64,000 bases of DNA from Mesorhizobium loti (GCF_001510895.1 NZ_LPWA01000104.1:48982-112981), one strand, 5' to 3'; shown: positions 25,753 to 37,870, counted from the stretch's first letter. Notes: generated by a model not told the origin, from the sequence alone. Translations and numbers: made by a program.

Positions 25753-27192
25753 TCAAATCCTGGTGCCGCCCACCGTCATCTGGTTCATTCTGAGATGCGG
25801 CTGGCCGACGCCGACGGGCACGCCCTGTCCGGCCTTGCCGCACATGCCGATGCCGTTGTCGAGCTTCATGTCGTTGCCGACCATGGTGACGCGATGCATG
25901 GCGTCAGGGCCGTTGCCGATCAGCATCGCGCCCTTGATCGGCTGCGTCACCTTGCCGTCCTCGATCATGTAGGCCTCGGTGCAGCCGAACACGAATTTTC
26001 CGGACGTGATGTCGACCTGGCCGCCGCCGAAGGAGACGGCATAGATGCCGTTCTTGACCGACGCGATGATCTCTTCCGGGTTCATGTCGCCCGCGGTCAT
26101 GTAGGTGTTGGTCATGCGCGGCATCGGCTGGTGCGCGTAGCCCTCGCGCCGGCCGTTGCCGGTCGCCTTCATGCCCATCAGGCGCGCGTTCTGGCGGTCC
26201 TGCATGTAGCCGACCAGCTTGCCGTCCTCGATCAGGACGTTGCGCGCCGACGGCGTGCCTTCGTCGTCAACAGTGAGCGAGCCGCGTCGCTCGGCGATCG
26301 TGCCGTCATCGACCACGGTGACGCCCTTTGCCGCGACCTGCTGGCCCATCAAGCCGGCGAAGGCAGACGTCTTCTTGCGGTTGAAGTCGCCTTCCAGCCC
26401 GTGGCCGACCGCTTCGTGCAGCATCACCCCCGGCCAGCCGCTGGAGAGCACGATGTCGAATGTGCCTGCCGGCGCCGGAACGGCCTCGAGATTGACCAGC
26501 GCCTGCCTCAGCGCCTCGCGCGCGGCATGCTTCCAGCTTTCTTCGGTGAGGAACTCGCCAAAGCTCTTGCGGCCGCCCATGCCGTAGGAGCCGCTTTCCT
26601 GCCGATCGCCATCGCCGACCACCACCGAGACGTTGATCCTGACCAGCGGGCGGATGTCGCGCACGATCTGGCCGTCGCCGCGCACGATCTCGACATGCTG
26701 CCAGGAAGCGGCAAGCGAAGCCGTTACCTGGCGCACGCGCGGGTCGGCGGCGCGCAGCCAGGCGTCGATTTCCTGCAACAGCTTCGCCTTGGCCTCGAAG
26801 CCGGGCGAGGGGATGGGGTTCTCGTCGCCATAGAGGTGGCGATTGGTGCGGGCGGGCGCCGCGGCAAGCGTTCCGGAATAGCCGCCCTTGACCGCCGAGA
26901 CGGCGTCGGCCGCGCGCAGCAGCGAGGCTTCGGACAGATCGCTTGAATGGGCATAGCCGCTGGCCTCGCCGGCGACGGCGCGCAAGCCGAAACCCTGGTC
27001 GGTGTTGAAGTTGGCGGTCTTCAACCGGCCATTGTCGAACATCAGCGCTTCGCTCTCGCTGTATTCGAGGAACAACTCGCCGTCGTCGGCGCCTTTGATG
27101 GTGTCGGCGACGATCTCTTTGACACGATCGTCGGAAATATCGAATTGGCCGATCAGGCTGTTCATGGCGGGACTGTCCACTGGCGGTTTCAT
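25753..27192 (-). CDS. tldD: Metalloprotease TldD
   Basis: 479 residues, full family length, with the zinc motif HEAVGHGLEGD and the preceding TFDIVLSSGWPGVMLHEAVG segment, plus the C-terminal GGGQVDITSGKFVFGC that completes the site. TldD with TldE (PmbA) forms a heterodimeric protease that processes small modified peptides and degrades CcdA-type antitoxins; tldE is not in the window. Start MKPPVDSPAMNSLIG; the internal M at residue 10 is an alternative. Confidence 0.94.
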   Translation of the reverse strand: MKPPVDSPAMNSLIGQFDISDDRVKEIVADTIKGADDGELFLEYSESEALMFDNGRLKTANFNTDQGFGLRAVAGEASGYAHSSDLSEASLLRAADAVSAVKGGYSGTLAAAPARTNRHLYGDENPIPSPGFEAKAKLLQEIDAWLRAADPRVRQVTASLAASWQHVEIVRGDGQIVRDIRPLVRINVSVVVGDGDRQESGSYGMGGRKSFGEFLTEESWKHAAREALRQALVNLEAVPAPAGTFDIVLSSGWPGVMLHEAVGHGLEGDFNRKKTSAFAGLMGQQVAAKGVTVVDDGTIAERRGSLTVDDEGTPSARNVLIEDGKLVGYMQDRQNARLMGMKATGNGRREGYAHQPMPRMTNTYMTAGDMNPEEIIASVKNGIYAVSFGGGQVDITSGKFVFGCTEAYMIEDGKVTQPIKGAMLIGNGPDAMHRVTMVGNDMKLDNGIGMCGKAGQGVPVGVGQPHLRMNQMTVGGTRI

Positions 27193-27299
27193 CGTTTCAC
27201 CCGATGTAGGGGCGAAGGCACGTCAAGACAATCGGCGGCATTCAGACACGATTTTCGTCGCCCCGTGGACCGTGGACGACCGCGCTGCGACCGCCCGGC

Positions 27300-27842
27300 T
27301 CAGGGCAGGGCGGCGAAGCCTTCGGCGAATCCCTTGAGATCGACCGGAATGCCGATGCCTTCCTCCGGCGTTTGGAAGACGATGAAGGTGGCCGACGTGC
27401 CGCTCTTCAGCGTGTCGAGCAGCGGCTTCTCGAGGATCACTTCCGCATAGCAGCCGTCCTGGAAGCAGCGCACGAAATAGGCGCGGCCGATGTCCTTGCC
27501 GTCGACATTGAGGCCAAGCCCGTTGGGCAACAGCACGCCGAGCGGCGCCAGCACCCGCAGGATCTCGGCCTTGTTGTCGGCGGTGCGCAGCACGACGACC
27601 GAAAGCCCCATTTCCGGACGGTCCTCGGCGACGACGTTCTGCATCATCACGCATTGCTCTGAGGTCGCGCCGGCCGGCGTGTCGCAGATGATCGACCACG
27701 CTCCATGCGTCGACTTGACCGTGCCGCTGGGCGGCGCGGCGGTCTGAGGCGGCGCGGCGCTCGCCAGGCCGGTCAGGCTGGCGCCAAGCAAGGCGGCAAG
27801 GAAGACGACCTTCGCCAGGGGTCTCGAAAGCCAGGAAGTCAT
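27300..27842 (-). CDS. Invasion-associated locus B (IalB) family protein
   Basis: 180 residues with a signal peptide (VVFLAALLGASLTGLASA, then APP) and the IalB domain: HGAWSIICDTPAG near the start of the mature part, QCVMMQNVVAEDR, and a late cysteine pair in VRCFQDGCYAEV. Periplasmic or outer-membrane protein of rhizobia and Bartonella; biochemical role unknown. The ATG at 27842 has GGAG seven bases before it, so I prefer it to the GTG at 27863. Confidence 0.88.
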   Translation of the reverse strand: MTSWLSRPLAKVVFLAALLGASLTGLASAAPPQTAAPPSGTVKSTHGAWSIICDTPAGATSEQCVMMQNVVAEDRPEMGLSVVVLRTADNKAEILRVLAPLGVLLPNGLGLNVDGKDIGRAYFVRCFQDGCYAEVILEKPLLDTLKSGTSATFIVFQTPEEGIGIPVDLKGFAEGFAALP

Positions 27843-28170
27843 GACGGCTCCATTGCGAATCACGGCACTTTAAGCTGCGCCAAGGCCAAGTAAAGGACGA
27901 GACCGTCGCCGACCCGCCCCGATACCCGGCAATTACGCGCTTTTCCAGAGTAAATTCGCCCGAATTGCGACCGTCCGGCACGCACTGCCTCGATGGCCGG
28001 GGATACCCTTTAGGTTGCGCGCAAAAATGCCGCACGGTTTCGCCCGCTCCTTCCTTGCGGAGGGAATTAGAGTATGGTTTGAACCAGCTAGGGACAGACC
28101 GGGATTCCCAATCCCGGCGTCGTTCGTTATTGGTGCGATCCGATCGCAGGAAGTGGGAGACGAGAGGGCG
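27843..28170 (+). promoter_or_regulatory. 328-base divergent leader before the cytochrome oxidase operon
   Basis: No protein-coding gene is visible. The stretch must hold the promoters of the ialB-like gene and of the cta operon. A perfect hairpin CCGGGATT-CCC-AATCCCGG (28099-28117) lies about 55 bases before ctaC, without a following T run. AGGAAGTGGGAGACGAGAGGG at 28148-28168 supplies the ctaC ribosome site. Confidence 0.4.
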
Positions 28171-29055
28171 ATGAGAAAATTCATGGCAAGCGCCGGACTT
28201 CTGGCAGGTGTCGCGGCTGCCGGCGCGCTCGTCTCCGGCGTGCCCGCCTATGCGGATCAGCCGCGGCCATGGGAAACCGCCTTCCAGGCGCCCGCGACCG
28301 AAATGATGCGGCAGATCGAGTGGTTCGGGAACTACACGATGTGGTTCGTCGTCCCGATCACAGTCTTGGTGCTGGCGCTGCTTGCCGTTTGCGTCCTGAG
28401 GTTCCGCGCCAGCGTGAACCCGGTTCCTTCCAAGACCAGCCACAACACGCTGATCGAGGTGATCTGGACGGTCGGGCCGGTCATCGTGCTGCTGCTCATC
28501 GCCATTCCATCCTTCCAGCTCCTCACCGCGCAGTATACGCCGCCGGAAGAAGCCAAGCTCACCGTCAAGGCGACCGGCAACCAGTGGAACTGGGACTACG
28601 AATACCAGGTCGACAAGAGCTTCTCTTTCAACTCGGCGATCCTTCAGGATGGTGACCGCGCCAAGGCCGGCAAGGAAGACCGCAGCCTCTATCCGCGCCT
28701 GCTCGCCGTCGACAACGAGCTGGTGGTGCCGGTCAACACCATGACCCGCGTGCTGATCACCGCCACCGACGTCATCCACTCCTTCGCCGTGCCGTCCTTC
28801 GGCATCAAGATGGACGCCGTGCCCGGCCGTACCAACGAGACCTGGTTCAAGGCGGAGAAGGAAGGCCTCTACTACGGCCAGTGCTCGCAGCTCTGCGGCA
28901 AGGATCACGCCTTCATGCCGATCGCGGTTCGCGTCGTCTCCGACGCGCAGTTCAAGACCTGGCTGGAGACCGCCAAGACCGACGTGCCTGCCGCCAACAA
29001 GGCGCTGATGGCCGAGATCGATGGTACCAACAAGGTAGCGGCCGCTGGCAACTGA
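28171..29055 (+). CDS. ctaC: Cytochrome c oxidase subunit II (aa3 type)
   Basis: Accepts electrons from cytochrome c through the dinuclear CuA centre and passes them to subunit I. 294 residues: signal peptide (to about residue 29), two membrane helices (MWFVVPITVLVLALLAV and VIWTVGPVIVLLLIAIPS), then the cupredoxin domain with HSFAVPSFGIKMDAVPG and the CuA loop CSQLCGKDHAFM. First gene of the oxidase operon ctaC-D-B-coxF-G-E. Start MRKFMASAGLL follows a strong purine-rich ribosome site. Confidence 0.96.
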   Translation: MRKFMASAGLLAGVAAAGALVSGVPAYADQPRPWETAFQAPATEMMRQIEWFGNYTMWFVVPITVLVLALLAVCVLRFRASVNPVPSKTSHNTLIEVIWTVGPVIVLLLIAIPSFQLLTAQYTPPEEAKLTVKATGNQWNWDYEYQVDKSFSFNSAILQDGDRAKAGKEDRSLYPRLLAVDNELVVPVNTMTRVLITATDVIHSFAVPSFGIKMDAVPGRTNETWFKAEKEGLYYGQCSQLCGKDHAFMPIAVRVVSDAQFKTWLETAKTDVPAANKALMAEIDGTNKVAAAGN

Positions 29056-29068
29056 CGCCGCGGGTTAG

Positions 29069-30742
<1,674 letters not shown>

Positions 30743-30812
30743 GCAGCAATGCATGCGAGGCCGCCGGCGAGCCGGCGGTCTTGGCCAACGGAATGATGGA
30801 CTTTAAGTACGC

Positions 30813-31757
30813 ATGGCCCTTGCCGACGACAGATTGATGGAGAAAGCGGGCTTTCACATGTCGGAAGCGACCGCGGGCGATTTCTTCGCCCTCCTGAAGC
30901 CGCGCGTCATGTCGCTGGTCGTCTTCACGGCCTTTGTCGGCATGGTCGCGGCGCCGGTCGCGATCAATCCGCTGCTGGCGGTGATCGCCATCCTGGCAAT
31001 CGCCATCGGCGCAGGCGCCTCTGGCGCGCTCAACATGTGGTACGACGCCGACATCGACGCGGTGATGACCAGGACGGCTGGTCGTCCGGTGCCGGCCGGC
31101 CGCGTCACGCCCGGCGAGGCGCTGAGCTTCGGCTTGGTGCTCTCCGTGCTGTCGGTAATGACGCTTGGCGTGCTCATCAACTGGCTGTCGGCGGCGCTGC
31201 TTGCCTTCACCATCTTCTTCTACGCCGTTGTCTACACGATGTGGCTGAAGCGCTGGACGCCGCAGAATATCGTCATCGGTGGCGCCGCTGGGGCCATTCC
31301 GCCGGTGATCGGCTGGGCCGCGGTGACCGGATCGGTCAGCCTCGAAAGCCTGATCCTGTTCCTGATCATCTTCCTGTGGACGCCGCCGCATTTCTGGGCC
31401 TTGGCGCTGTTCAAGTCGGACGACTACGCCCGCGCCGGTATCCCGATGATGCCGAACGTCGCCGGTCACGCCTCGACCCGCCGTCAGATCTTCGCTTATG
31501 CGCTGATCCTGGCGCCCATCGGCGTGCTGCCCTGGCTGCTCGGCTATACGACCGCCGCCTACGGCGCGGTCTCCGTCCTGCTCGGCCTGGGCTTCGTCTG
31601 GTATGCCTGGAAGGTACTGGGCATGAGCGACGACGACCGCGCGATGAAGCCGGCCAAGGCGCTCTTCGGCTATTCGCTGCTCTATCTCTTCGCGATCTTC
31701 GCCGCCTATCTCGTCGACAGCGTGGTCGGGCGCGCCCTCATGACGGGGGGAGCGTGA
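30813..31757 (+). CDS. ctaB: Protohaem IX farnesyltransferase (haem O synthase)
   Basis: Adds a farnesyl group to haem B, the first step toward the haem A of subunit I. 314 residues with about nine membrane helices and the UbiA-type prenyl-diphosphate motif [15 protein letters not shown], followed by [10 protein letters not shown]. The second conserved stretch is [19 protein letters not shown]. Start [14 protein letters not shown]; the internal M at residue 16 could also serve. Stop overlaps the start region of the small coxF gene. Confidence 0.95.
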   Translation: MALADDRLMEKAGFHMSEATAGDFFALLKPRVMSLVVFTAFVGMVAAPVAINPLLAVIAILAIAIGAGASGALNMWYDADIDAVMTRTAGRPVPAGRVTPGEALSFGLVLSVLSVMTLGVLINWLSAALLAFTIFFYAVVYTMWLKRWTPQNIVIGGAAGAIPPVIGWAAVTGSVSLESLILFLIIFLWTPPHFWALALFKSDDYARAGIPMMPNVAGHASTRRQIFAYALILAPIGVLPWLLGYTTAAYGAVSVLLGLGFVWYAWKVLGMSDDDRAMKPAKALFGYSLLYLFAIFAAYLVDSVVGRALMTGGA

Positions 31758-31936
31758 TCGTGGCCGACAAGAACCTCGAACTGGTCACCTTGACCGAGCG
31801 CCAGCGGAAGGCGCGGCGCAACCGCTCCGTCGCCATCGGCATGGCGCTGGCCGCGCTCGTCATCATCTTCTACGTCGCGACCATCGTGAAGTTCGGCCAC
31901 CATGCTTCCGGCCTGATGCCGACGAATTTGATGTGA
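31754..31936 (+). CDS. coxF: CoxF-type small membrane protein
   Basis: 60 residues with a charged N-terminus ([17 protein letters not shown]) and one membrane helix ([16 protein letters not shown]). Position between ctaB and ctaG in the oxidase operon matches the small CoxF gene of rhizobia and Paracoccus relatives. The start is a GTG, either at 31754 (overlapping the ctaB stop) or at 31760. Probable role in oxidase assembly, by position only. Confidence 0.78.
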   Translation: MIVADKNLELVTLTERQRKARRNRSVAIGMALAALVIIFYVATIVKFGHHASGLMPTNLM

Positions 31937-31943
31937 GGCGGCG

Positions 31944-32579
31944 ATGAGCGGCGAGATCACCAGCGGAGCGTCAAGGAAGAACAGCAACCGCGTCGTTGTG
32001 GCGGTCTGCCTGGCTTTCTTCACCGGCATGGTCGGCATGGCCTATGCGGCTGTGCCGCTCTACAAGATGTTCTGCCAGGTCACCGGCTATGGCGGCACGA
32101 CGCAGCGCGCCGAGAAGCAATATGCCGGCCGCGTGCTCGACCGCGACATCACCGTCCGCTTCGACGCCAACACCAACGGCATTCCGTGGCAGTTCGAGCC
32201 CGTCGCCCGCTCGGTGACGATCAAGATCGGCGAGACCACGCAGGCGCATTACAGCGCGACCAACAAGTTCGACCGCCCGATCACCGGCCGCGCCTCCTTC
32301 AACGTGCAGCCGGAAATGGCCGGCGCCTATTTCAACAAGGTGGAGTGCTTTTGCTTTACCGACACGACGCTGAAGCCCGGCGAGACGCTGGACATGCCGG
32401 TCGTGTTCTATGTCGATCCAGACATCGTCAACGTACCGGAACTCAAGGACTTGAAGACCATCACCCTGTCCTACACGATGTTCCCGGTCGAAAAGAAACA
32501 GCCGGTCGCTTCGTCCGCGCCGGCCGCTGGCAGCAGCAACAACAAAGTTCCAGATTCCGAAGCAAGCCTCGGGGGTTGA
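31944..32579 (+). CDS. ctaG: Cytochrome c oxidase assembly protein CtaG (Cox11)
   Basis: Copper chaperone that loads Cu-B into subunit I. 211 residues: one N-terminal membrane anchor ([20 protein letters not shown]), then a periplasmic domain with the copper-binding CFCF in [16 protein letters not shown]. The C-terminal tail after [10 protein letters not shown] is low-complexity and Ser/Ala-rich. Eight bases after coxF; ctaE starts one base after its stop. Confidence 0.95.
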   Translation: MSGEITSGASRKNSNRVVVAVCLAFFTGMVGMAYAAVPLYKMFCQVTGYGGTTQRAEKQYAGRVLDRDITVRFDANTNGIPWQFEPVARSVTIKIGETTQAHYSATNKFDRPITGRASFNVQPEMAGAYFNKVECFCFTDTTLKPGETLDMPVVFYVDPDIVNVPELKDLKTITLSYTMFPVEKKQPVASSAPAAGSSNNKVPDSEASLGG

Positions 32580-32580
32580 T

Positions 32581-33462
32581 ATGGCAGACGCGCACGCAAA
32601 ACCGAACCACGACTACCATCTCGTCAATCCGAGCCCCTGGCCTTTCCTGGGCTCGATCGGCGCGCTGGTCACCGCCATCGGCGGCGTCTGCATTATGCAG
32701 TATCTGAAGGCCGGCAACTTCCCGGTCTTCGGCCACAACATCGCCAATCCGTGGCTGTTCTTCATCGGCCTCATCATCGTGCTCTACACGATGTTCGCCT
32801 GGTGGTCGGACACCATCAAGGAAGCGCATGAGGGCCACCACACGCGCGTCGTGTCGCTGCACCTGCGCTACGGCATGATCATGTTCATCGCCTCCGAGGT
32901 GATGTTCTTCGTCGCCTGGTTCTGGGCCTTCTTCGACGCCAGCCTTTTCCCCGGTGAGGCGGCGCAATATGCCCGCACCACCTTCACCGGCGGCGTGTGG
33001 CCGCCGAAGGGCCTTGAGGTTCTCGATCCCTTCCACCTGCCGCTCTACAACACCATCATCCTGCTGCTGTCGGGCACGACGGTGACCTGGGCGCACCACT
33101 CGCTCATCCACGGCGACCGCAAGGGCCTGATCAACGGCCTGGTGCTGACCGTCGGCCTCGGCATGCTGTTCACCATGGTGCAGGCCTACGAGTACATGCA
33201 CGCGCCGTTCGCCTTCAAGGATTCGATCTACGGCGCCACCTTCTTCATGGCGACCGGCTTCCACGGCTTCCACGTCATCATCGGCACCATCTTCCTGCTC
33301 GTCTGCCTGGTGCGCGCGATACGCGGCGACTTCACCCCGAAGCAGCATTTCGGCTTCGAGGCGGCGGCCTGGTACTGGCACTTCGTCGACGTGGTCTGGC
33401 TGTTCCTGTTCAGCTGTATCTATGTCTGGGCTTCGAACGGCGCGTTGATCGAAGCGCACTAA
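32581..33462 (+). CDS. ctaE: Cytochrome c oxidase subunit III
   Basis: 293 residues, seven membrane helices, with the family features [29 protein letters not shown] (including the conserved Glu) and [13 protein letters not shown]. Subunit III stabilises the catalytic subunit and keeps proton uptake efficient. Last core oxidase gene of the operon; a terminator hairpin follows the stop. Confidence 0.96.
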   Translation: MADAHAKPNHDYHLVNPSPWPFLGSIGALVTAIGGVCIMQYLKAGNFPVFGHNIANPWLFFIGLIIVLYTMFAWWSDTIKEAHEGHHTRVVSLHLRYGMIMFIASEVMFFVAWFWAFFDASLFPGEAAQYARTTFTGGVWPPKGLEVLDPFHLPLYNTIILLLSGTTVTWAHHSLIHGDRKGLINGLVLTVGLGMLFTMVQAYEYMHAPFAFKDSIYGATFFMATGFHGFHVIIGTIFLLVCLVRAIRGDFTPKQHFGFEAAAWYWHFVDVVWLFLFSCIYVWASNGALIEAH

Positions 33463-33483
33463 CCCCAATGAACTGAATTCACG

Positions 33484-33518
33484 AGGCGGCTGCGGCGACG
33501 TGGCCGCCTTATCTTTTT
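33484..33518 (+). terminator. Rho-independent terminator after ctaE
   Basis: AGGCGGC (33484-33490) pairs with GCCGCCT (33503-33509) and is followed by TATCTTTTT. This would end the ctaC-ctaE transcript before the DUF983 gene. Confidence 0.75.
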
Positions 33519-33543
33519 GAGCGGAAGGGTCTAGGGTGCGGAC

Positions 33544-33930
33544 ATGAGCGACGACAAGGCGATCTGGCCACCCATCGATCCGATCTCGGCCGGCTTGCAC
33601 GGGCGCTGCCCCCGCTGCGGCGAGGGCAAGCTGTTCTCCAGCTTTCTCACCGTCGGCAAGCGCTGCTACAATTGCGGCCTCGACTATTCCTTCGCCGATG
33701 CCGGTGACGGCCCGGCTGTCTTCGTCATCCTGATCATCGGCTTCATCGTCGTCGGCCTGGCCCTGTGGATGGAAGTGACGCTGAGCCCGCCGCTCTGGCT
33801 GCATTTCATCTTATGGATACCGCTGGCGCTGGTGCTGTGCCTGACGGCGCTGCGCCTGATCAAGGGCGTGCTGATCACCCTGCAATACTCGAAGAAGGCC
33901 GCGGAAGGCAGGCTGGACAGCGGCCAATGA
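33544..33930 (+). CDS. DUF983 membrane protein
   Basis: 128 residues. The N-terminal zinc-ribbon-like part GRCPRCGEGKLFSSFL...RCYNCGLDYSF carries two CxxC pairs; two membrane helices follow (FVILIIGFIVVGLALWM and LWLHFILWIPLALVLCL). DUF983 genes are frequent next to cytochrome oxidase and SURF1 genes, so an assembly role is plausible but unproven. Its stop overlaps the SURF1 start. Confidence 0.9.
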   Translation: MSDDKAIWPPIDPISAGLHGRCPRCGEGKLFSSFLTVGKRCYNCGLDYSFADAGDGPAVFVILIIGFIVVGLALWMEVTLSPPLWLHFILWIPLALVLCLTALRLIKGVLITLQYSKKAAEGRLDSGQ

Positions 33931-34682
33931 GCGACGTTACCGGTTCGAGCGCCGGCCCTTCGCGGCCGCGCTCGGCATTGCTGCTTGGCCTTGGGCTGGT
34001 GTTGTTCGCCATTCTCCTCGGTCTCGGCACCTGGCAGGTGGAGCGCCTGCACTGGAAGGAAGGCCTGGTCGAGACCATCGACAGGCGCACCCATGCGGCA
34101 CCCCTGCCGCTGGCCGATGTCGAGAAGGAATTCGCCGCCTCCCACGATGTCGATTACACACCGGTGACGGCGACCGGCACTTTCCTGCACCAGGGCGAAC
34201 GGCATTTTTTCTCGACCTGGGAAGGCGACACCGGCTTCAACGTCTACACGCCTTTGCGGCTCGACGACGGCCGCTTCGTGCTCGTCAACCGCGGCTTCGT
34301 TCCCTACGACCTCAAGGATCCGGCCAAGCGCCAGCAGGGCGAGGTAGCAGGCAAGGTGACGGTGACCGGGCTCGCCCGCAATCCGCTGCCGGGTAAGCCC
34401 TCGATGATGCTTCCGGACAACGATGTCGCCAAGAACATCTTCTACTGGAAGGACCGCGACGTCATGGCCTCGACCGCGGGCCTGCCTGCCGGCGCCGTGC
34501 TGGTGCCCTTCTTCATCGATGCCGACAAGACGCCGAATCCCGGCGGCCTGCCGGTCGGCGGCGTCACCATCATCGATGTGCCGAACAACCATCTGCAATA
34601 TGCCGTCACCTGGTACGGTCTGGCCGCCGCCCTTGCCGCCGTGCTGGTCCTCAGGCTCCGCCGCACGGCGAAAGAAGGGTGA
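33927..34682 (+). CDS. SURF1 family cytochrome oxidase assembly protein
   Basis: 251 residues with an N-terminal helix (ALLLGLGLVLFAILLGLGTWQ) followed directly by the SURF1 signature GTWQVERLHWKE, a periplasmic domain with VNRGFVP, and a C-terminal helix after NNHLQYAVTWYGLA. Known members help insert haem A into subunit I. ATG overlaps the DUF983 stop (ATGA). Confidence 0.93.
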   Translation: MSDVTGSSAGPSRPRSALLLGLGLVLFAILLGLGTWQVERLHWKEGLVETIDRRTHAAPLPLADVEKEFAASHDVDYTPVTATGTFLHQGERHFFSTWEGDTGFNVYTPLRLDDGRFVLVNRGFVPYDLKDPAKRQQGEVAGKVTVTGLARNPLPGKPSMMLPDNDVAKNIFYWKDRDVMASTAGLPAGAVLVPFFIDADKTPNPGGLPVGGVTIIDVPNNHLQYAVTWYGLAAALAAVLVLRLRRTAKEG

Positions 34683-34758
34683 ACGCCGCCGCTCTTGACA
34701 GGGCAGGGGTGCACGCCTCATTTCGCGTCCAGCTTTTCGACTGAACCGGCCCGTTTTG

Positions 34759-35763
34759 ATGATTGAGAAAAAGCCACCGCTGACGATCAGGCTCTGCCAG
34801 CCGCGCGGCTTCTGCGCCGGCGTCGACCGCGCCATCCAGATCGTCGTGCTGGCGCTGAAGAAATACGGCGCGCCGGTCTATGTCCGCCACGAGATCGTGC
34901 ACAACCGCTACGTCGTCGAAGGTTTGCAGAGTCTGGGTGCGGTGTTCATCGAGGAACTGTCCGAGATCCCGCCCGAGCATCGCCAGTCGCCGGTCGTCTT
35001 TTCCGCCCATGGCGTGCCGAAATCGGTGCCGGCCGACGCCGAGGCGCGCAACCTCTTCTATCTCGACGCCACCTGTCCGCTGGTGTCGAAGGTGCACAAG
35101 CAGGCGATGCGCCACCAGCGACTCGGCCGCCACGTGCTCTTGATCGGCCATGCCGGCCACCCGGAGGTGATCGGCACGATGGGCCAGCTGCCGGAAGGTG
35201 CCGTGACCCTGATCGAGACCGAGGCGGACGCAGCAACCTTCGTTCCGGCGGACCCGGCGGCCCTTGGCTTCGTCACCCAGACGACGCTATCGGTCGAGGA
35301 CACCGCTGGCATTATCCGGGCGCTCGAGCAGCGCTTCCCCGAGTTGCATGCGGCAGCAGCGGAATCGATCTGCTATGCCACCACCAACCGCCAGGAGGCG
35401 GTGAAGGAAACTGCGGCCGGCGCCGACCTCTTCCTCGTCGTCGGCGCGCCCAACTCGTCCAACTCGCGGCGTCTCGTCGAAGTGGCGGAACGCGCGGGTG
35501 CCGCGATGTCGCTTCTCGTGCAGCGGGCTTCCGAAATTCCGTGGGATGAGATCGGCGAGATTTCGACGCTCGGCCTGTCTGCCGGTGCCTCGGCGCCGGA
35601 AATCATCGTCGACGAGATCATCGACGCATTCCGGCAGCGCTTCGATGTCACTATTGATCTGGCCATCACGGCCACGGAAACGGAGGATTTTCCGGTTATG
35701 CGGGTGTTGCGCGATGTCGAACTGACGGCGGCCGACATGGCCTTCGTCAACGGAGCCGCGTGA
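34759..35763 (+). CDS. ispH: 4-hydroxy-3-methylbut-2-enyl diphosphate reductase
   Basis: Last step of the MEP pathway, giving IPP and DMAPP; iron-sulfur enzyme. 334 residues with the three cluster cysteines in [21 protein letters not shown] and near [13 protein letters not shown], plus [10 protein letters not shown] and SAHGVP. Start is the ATG at 34759; a TTG three bases earlier is the only extension. The gene is on the same strand as thrB, with only six bases between the stop of ispH and the thrB ATG. Confidence 0.95.
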   Translation: MIEKKPPLTIRLCQPRGFCAGVDRAIQIVVLALKKYGAPVYVRHEIVHNRYVVEGLQSLGAVFIEELSEIPPEHRQSPVVFSAHGVPKSVPADAEARNLFYLDATCPLVSKVHKQAMRHQRLGRHVLLIGHAGHPEVIGTMGQLPEGAVTLIETEADAATFVPADPAALGFVTQTTLSVEDTAGIIRALEQRFPELHAAAAESICYATTNRQEAVKETAAGADLFLVVGAPNSSNSRRLVEVAERAGAAMSLLVQRASEIPWDEIGEISTLGLSAGASAPEIIVDEIIDAFRQRFDVTIDLAITATETEDFPVMRVLRDVELTAADMAFVNGAA

Positions 35764-35769
35764 ACCCAG

Positions 35770-36731
35770 ATGGCCGTCTACACCGACGTCAACGAAAACG
35801 AGCTCAGCGCGTTTCTCAAAGCCTATCCGGTGGGCGAACTGTTGTCGTACAAGGGCATCGCCGAGGGCACCGAGAACTCGAATTTTCTCGTCCACGCCTC
35901 CACCGGCTCCTACATCCTGACGCTCTACGAGAAGCGCGTCGACAAGGCCGATCTGCCCTTTTTCCTCGGCCTGATGGGCCATCTCGCGAGGAAAGGCATT
36001 TCCTGCCCGCTGCCCGTCACCGCGCATGACGGCACCGTCATCGGCACGCTCGCCGGGCGCCCGGCCGTCATCATCACCTTTCTCGAGGGCCTGTCGCTCA
36101 GGCGCCCGACGGCGGCGCATTGCGCCGAGGTTGGCAAGGCGCTGGCCGCGCTCCATCTCGCCGGCCGGGATTTCCGATGCAGCGGCCGAACGCGCTTGCC
36201 ATCGACGGCTGGCGCAAGCTCTGGGCTGCATCGCGCGACCGTGCCGATGAGGTCGAGCCGGGACTGGCGGCAGAGGTCGACGCCGACTTCCTCGACTTCG
36301 AACGCAACTGGCCGGCCGGCCTGCCGCAAGGCATCATCCATGCCGATCTTTTCCCGGACAATGTCTTCTTCCTTGGCGAAAAACTGTCGGGCTTGATCGA
36401 CTTCTATTTTGCCTGCGACGACCTCTACGCCTATGACGTCGCCACCTGCCTCAATGCCTGGTGCTTCGAGAAGGATTTTTCCTTCAACCTCACCAAGGGT
36501 ACGGCGCTGCTTGCCGGCTACCAGTCGGTGCGGCCGCTAGAAGGCGACGAAAAGGCGGCGCTGCCGATGCTGGCGCGCGGCTCGGCGCTGCGCTTCATGC
36601 TGACCAGGCTCTATGACTGGCTGACCATCCCCAATGGCGGCCTGGTGATGAAGCGCGATCCGACCGAATATATACGCCGCATGCGCTTCCACCGCGCGAT
36701 CAAGTCGCCATCCGAATACGGACTGACATGA
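35770..36731 (+). CDS. thrB: Homoserine kinase (ThrB, APH fold), frameshifted
   Basis: Phosphorylates homoserine for threonine synthesis; the alphaproteobacterial form has the aminoglycoside-phosphotransferase fold. The N-terminal half ([16 protein letters not shown]...LAGRDF) and C-terminal half ([16 protein letters not shown]...) lie in different frames. One C is missing near 36174 (TTC-CCG-ATG expected). Restored, the protein has ~320 residues with the kinase motifs [13 protein letters not shown] and [15 protein letters not shown]. rnhA overlaps its stop. thrC, the next enzyme, is about 9 kb away on the other strand. Confidence 0.9.
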
Positions 36732-37258
36732 GCAAAGAAGTCGAGATCTTCACCGACGGTGCCTGCTCCGGCAATCCTGGCCCTGGCGGCTGGGGTGCCG
36801 TGCTGCGCTACAACGGCGTCACCAAGGAACTATCGGGCGGCGAGGCGGAGACCACCAACAACCGCATGGAGCTGCTTGCGGCCATCACGGCGCTCAACGC
36901 GCTGAAGGAGCCCTGCACGGTCGACCTCTACACCGACAGCAAATACGTCATGGATGGCATCTCCAAATGGATTCATGGCTGGAAGAAGAACGGCTGGAAG
37001 ACCGGCGACAAGAAGCCGGTCAAGAACGGTGAGCTCTGGCAGGCGCTCGACGAAGCCAACCGGCGCCACGAGGTCATCTGGCACTGGGTGAAGGGCCATG
37101 CCGGCCATCCGGAGAACGAGCGCGCCGACGAGCTGGCAAGGCAAGGCATGGCGCCGTTCAAGAAAGGGCCGGTCAAGCCCGCTGCTGCTTCGCAACCGGT
37201 CGCGCGGCCAAAGCAGCCTTCGGCCGTCAAGGCGCGGCGCTCGACGCAGAGCTATTGA
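36728..37258 (+). CDS. rnhA: Ribonuclease HI
   Basis: Cuts the RNA strand of RNA-DNA hybrids. 176 residues with catalytic Asp10 ([17 protein letters not shown]), Glu48 (NNRMELLA), Asp70 (LYTDSKYV) and the late Asp in [11 protein letters not shown]. The C-terminus carries about 25 extra basic/Pro/Ala residues beyond the usual end. ATG overlaps the thrB stop. Confidence 0.95.
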   Translation: MSKEVEIFTDGACSGNPGPGGWGAVLRYNGVTKELSGGEAETTNNRMELLAAITALNALKEPCTVDLYTDSKYVMDGISKWIHGWKKNGWKTGDKKPVKNGELWQALDEANRRHEVIWHWVKGHAGHPENERADELARQGMAPFKKGPVKPAAASQPVARPKQPSAVKARRSTQSY

Positions 37259-37288
37259 TCCCGCAGCTCCCTGGTCGGAGGAGTTCTC

Positions 37289-37870
37289 GTGCCGATCGCC
37301 TACTACATCACGCATCCGCAGGTCCAGGTCGACGCCAGCATTCCGGTGCCGGAGTGGGGGCTTTCCGACACCGGCAGAGCGAGAGCCTCTGCAATGCTCG
37401 ATCAACCCTGGGTCGGGTCGATCCGGCGCATCGTGTCGTCGGGTGAACGCAAGGCGATCGAAACCGCCGAAATCCTGGCAAGGCATCTCTGTCTTGCGGT
37501 CCAGGTGAGGCAACGTATGCATGAGAATGACCGGTCGGCAACCGGCTTCCTGCCCCCATCAGAATTCGAAGCGGTCGCGGACCAGTTCTTCGCCATTCCG
37601 CACGTCAGCATTCGCGGATGGGAGCGAGCTGTCGATGCCCAAAGTCGTATCGTGGGCGAAGTCGAACTCGCGCTCGGAACCAACCAAGGTAATGACATCG
37701 CCTTCGTTGGCCATGGAGGAGTGGGAACGCTCCTGCTGCTCCATCTCAGCGGATGGGAGATCAGCCGCGAAGCGGATCAACCGGCGGGCGGCGGCAATTA
37801 TTTCGCCTACGATATCGGCGCACGACGCGTCATCCACGGATGGCTACCGATCGACAGGCTGGCGCGCTGA
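37289..37870 (+). CDS. Histidine phosphatase family protein lacking the RHG motif
   Basis: 193 residues with the fold layout of the PGAM-like phosphatases: an N-terminal YYITHPQV, SSGERKAIETAEI (the usual ST..R...TA segment) and the late FVGHGGVGTLLL. The usual RHG triad is THP here: the phosphorylatable His remains but the Arg and Gly are changed. Start is a GTG, preceded by CGGAGGAG. A family role in small-molecule dephosphorylation is possible, or it may be a non-enzymatic relative. Confidence 0.75.
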   Translation: MPIAYYITHPQVQVDASIPVPEWGLSDTGRARASAMLDQPWVGSIRRIVSSGERKAIETAEILARHLCLAVQVRQRMHENDRSATGFLPPSEFEAVADQFFAIPHVSIRGWERAVDAQSRIVGEVELALGTNQGNDIAFVGHGGVGTLLLLHLSGWEISREADQPAGGGNYFAYDIGARRVIHGWLPIDRLAR

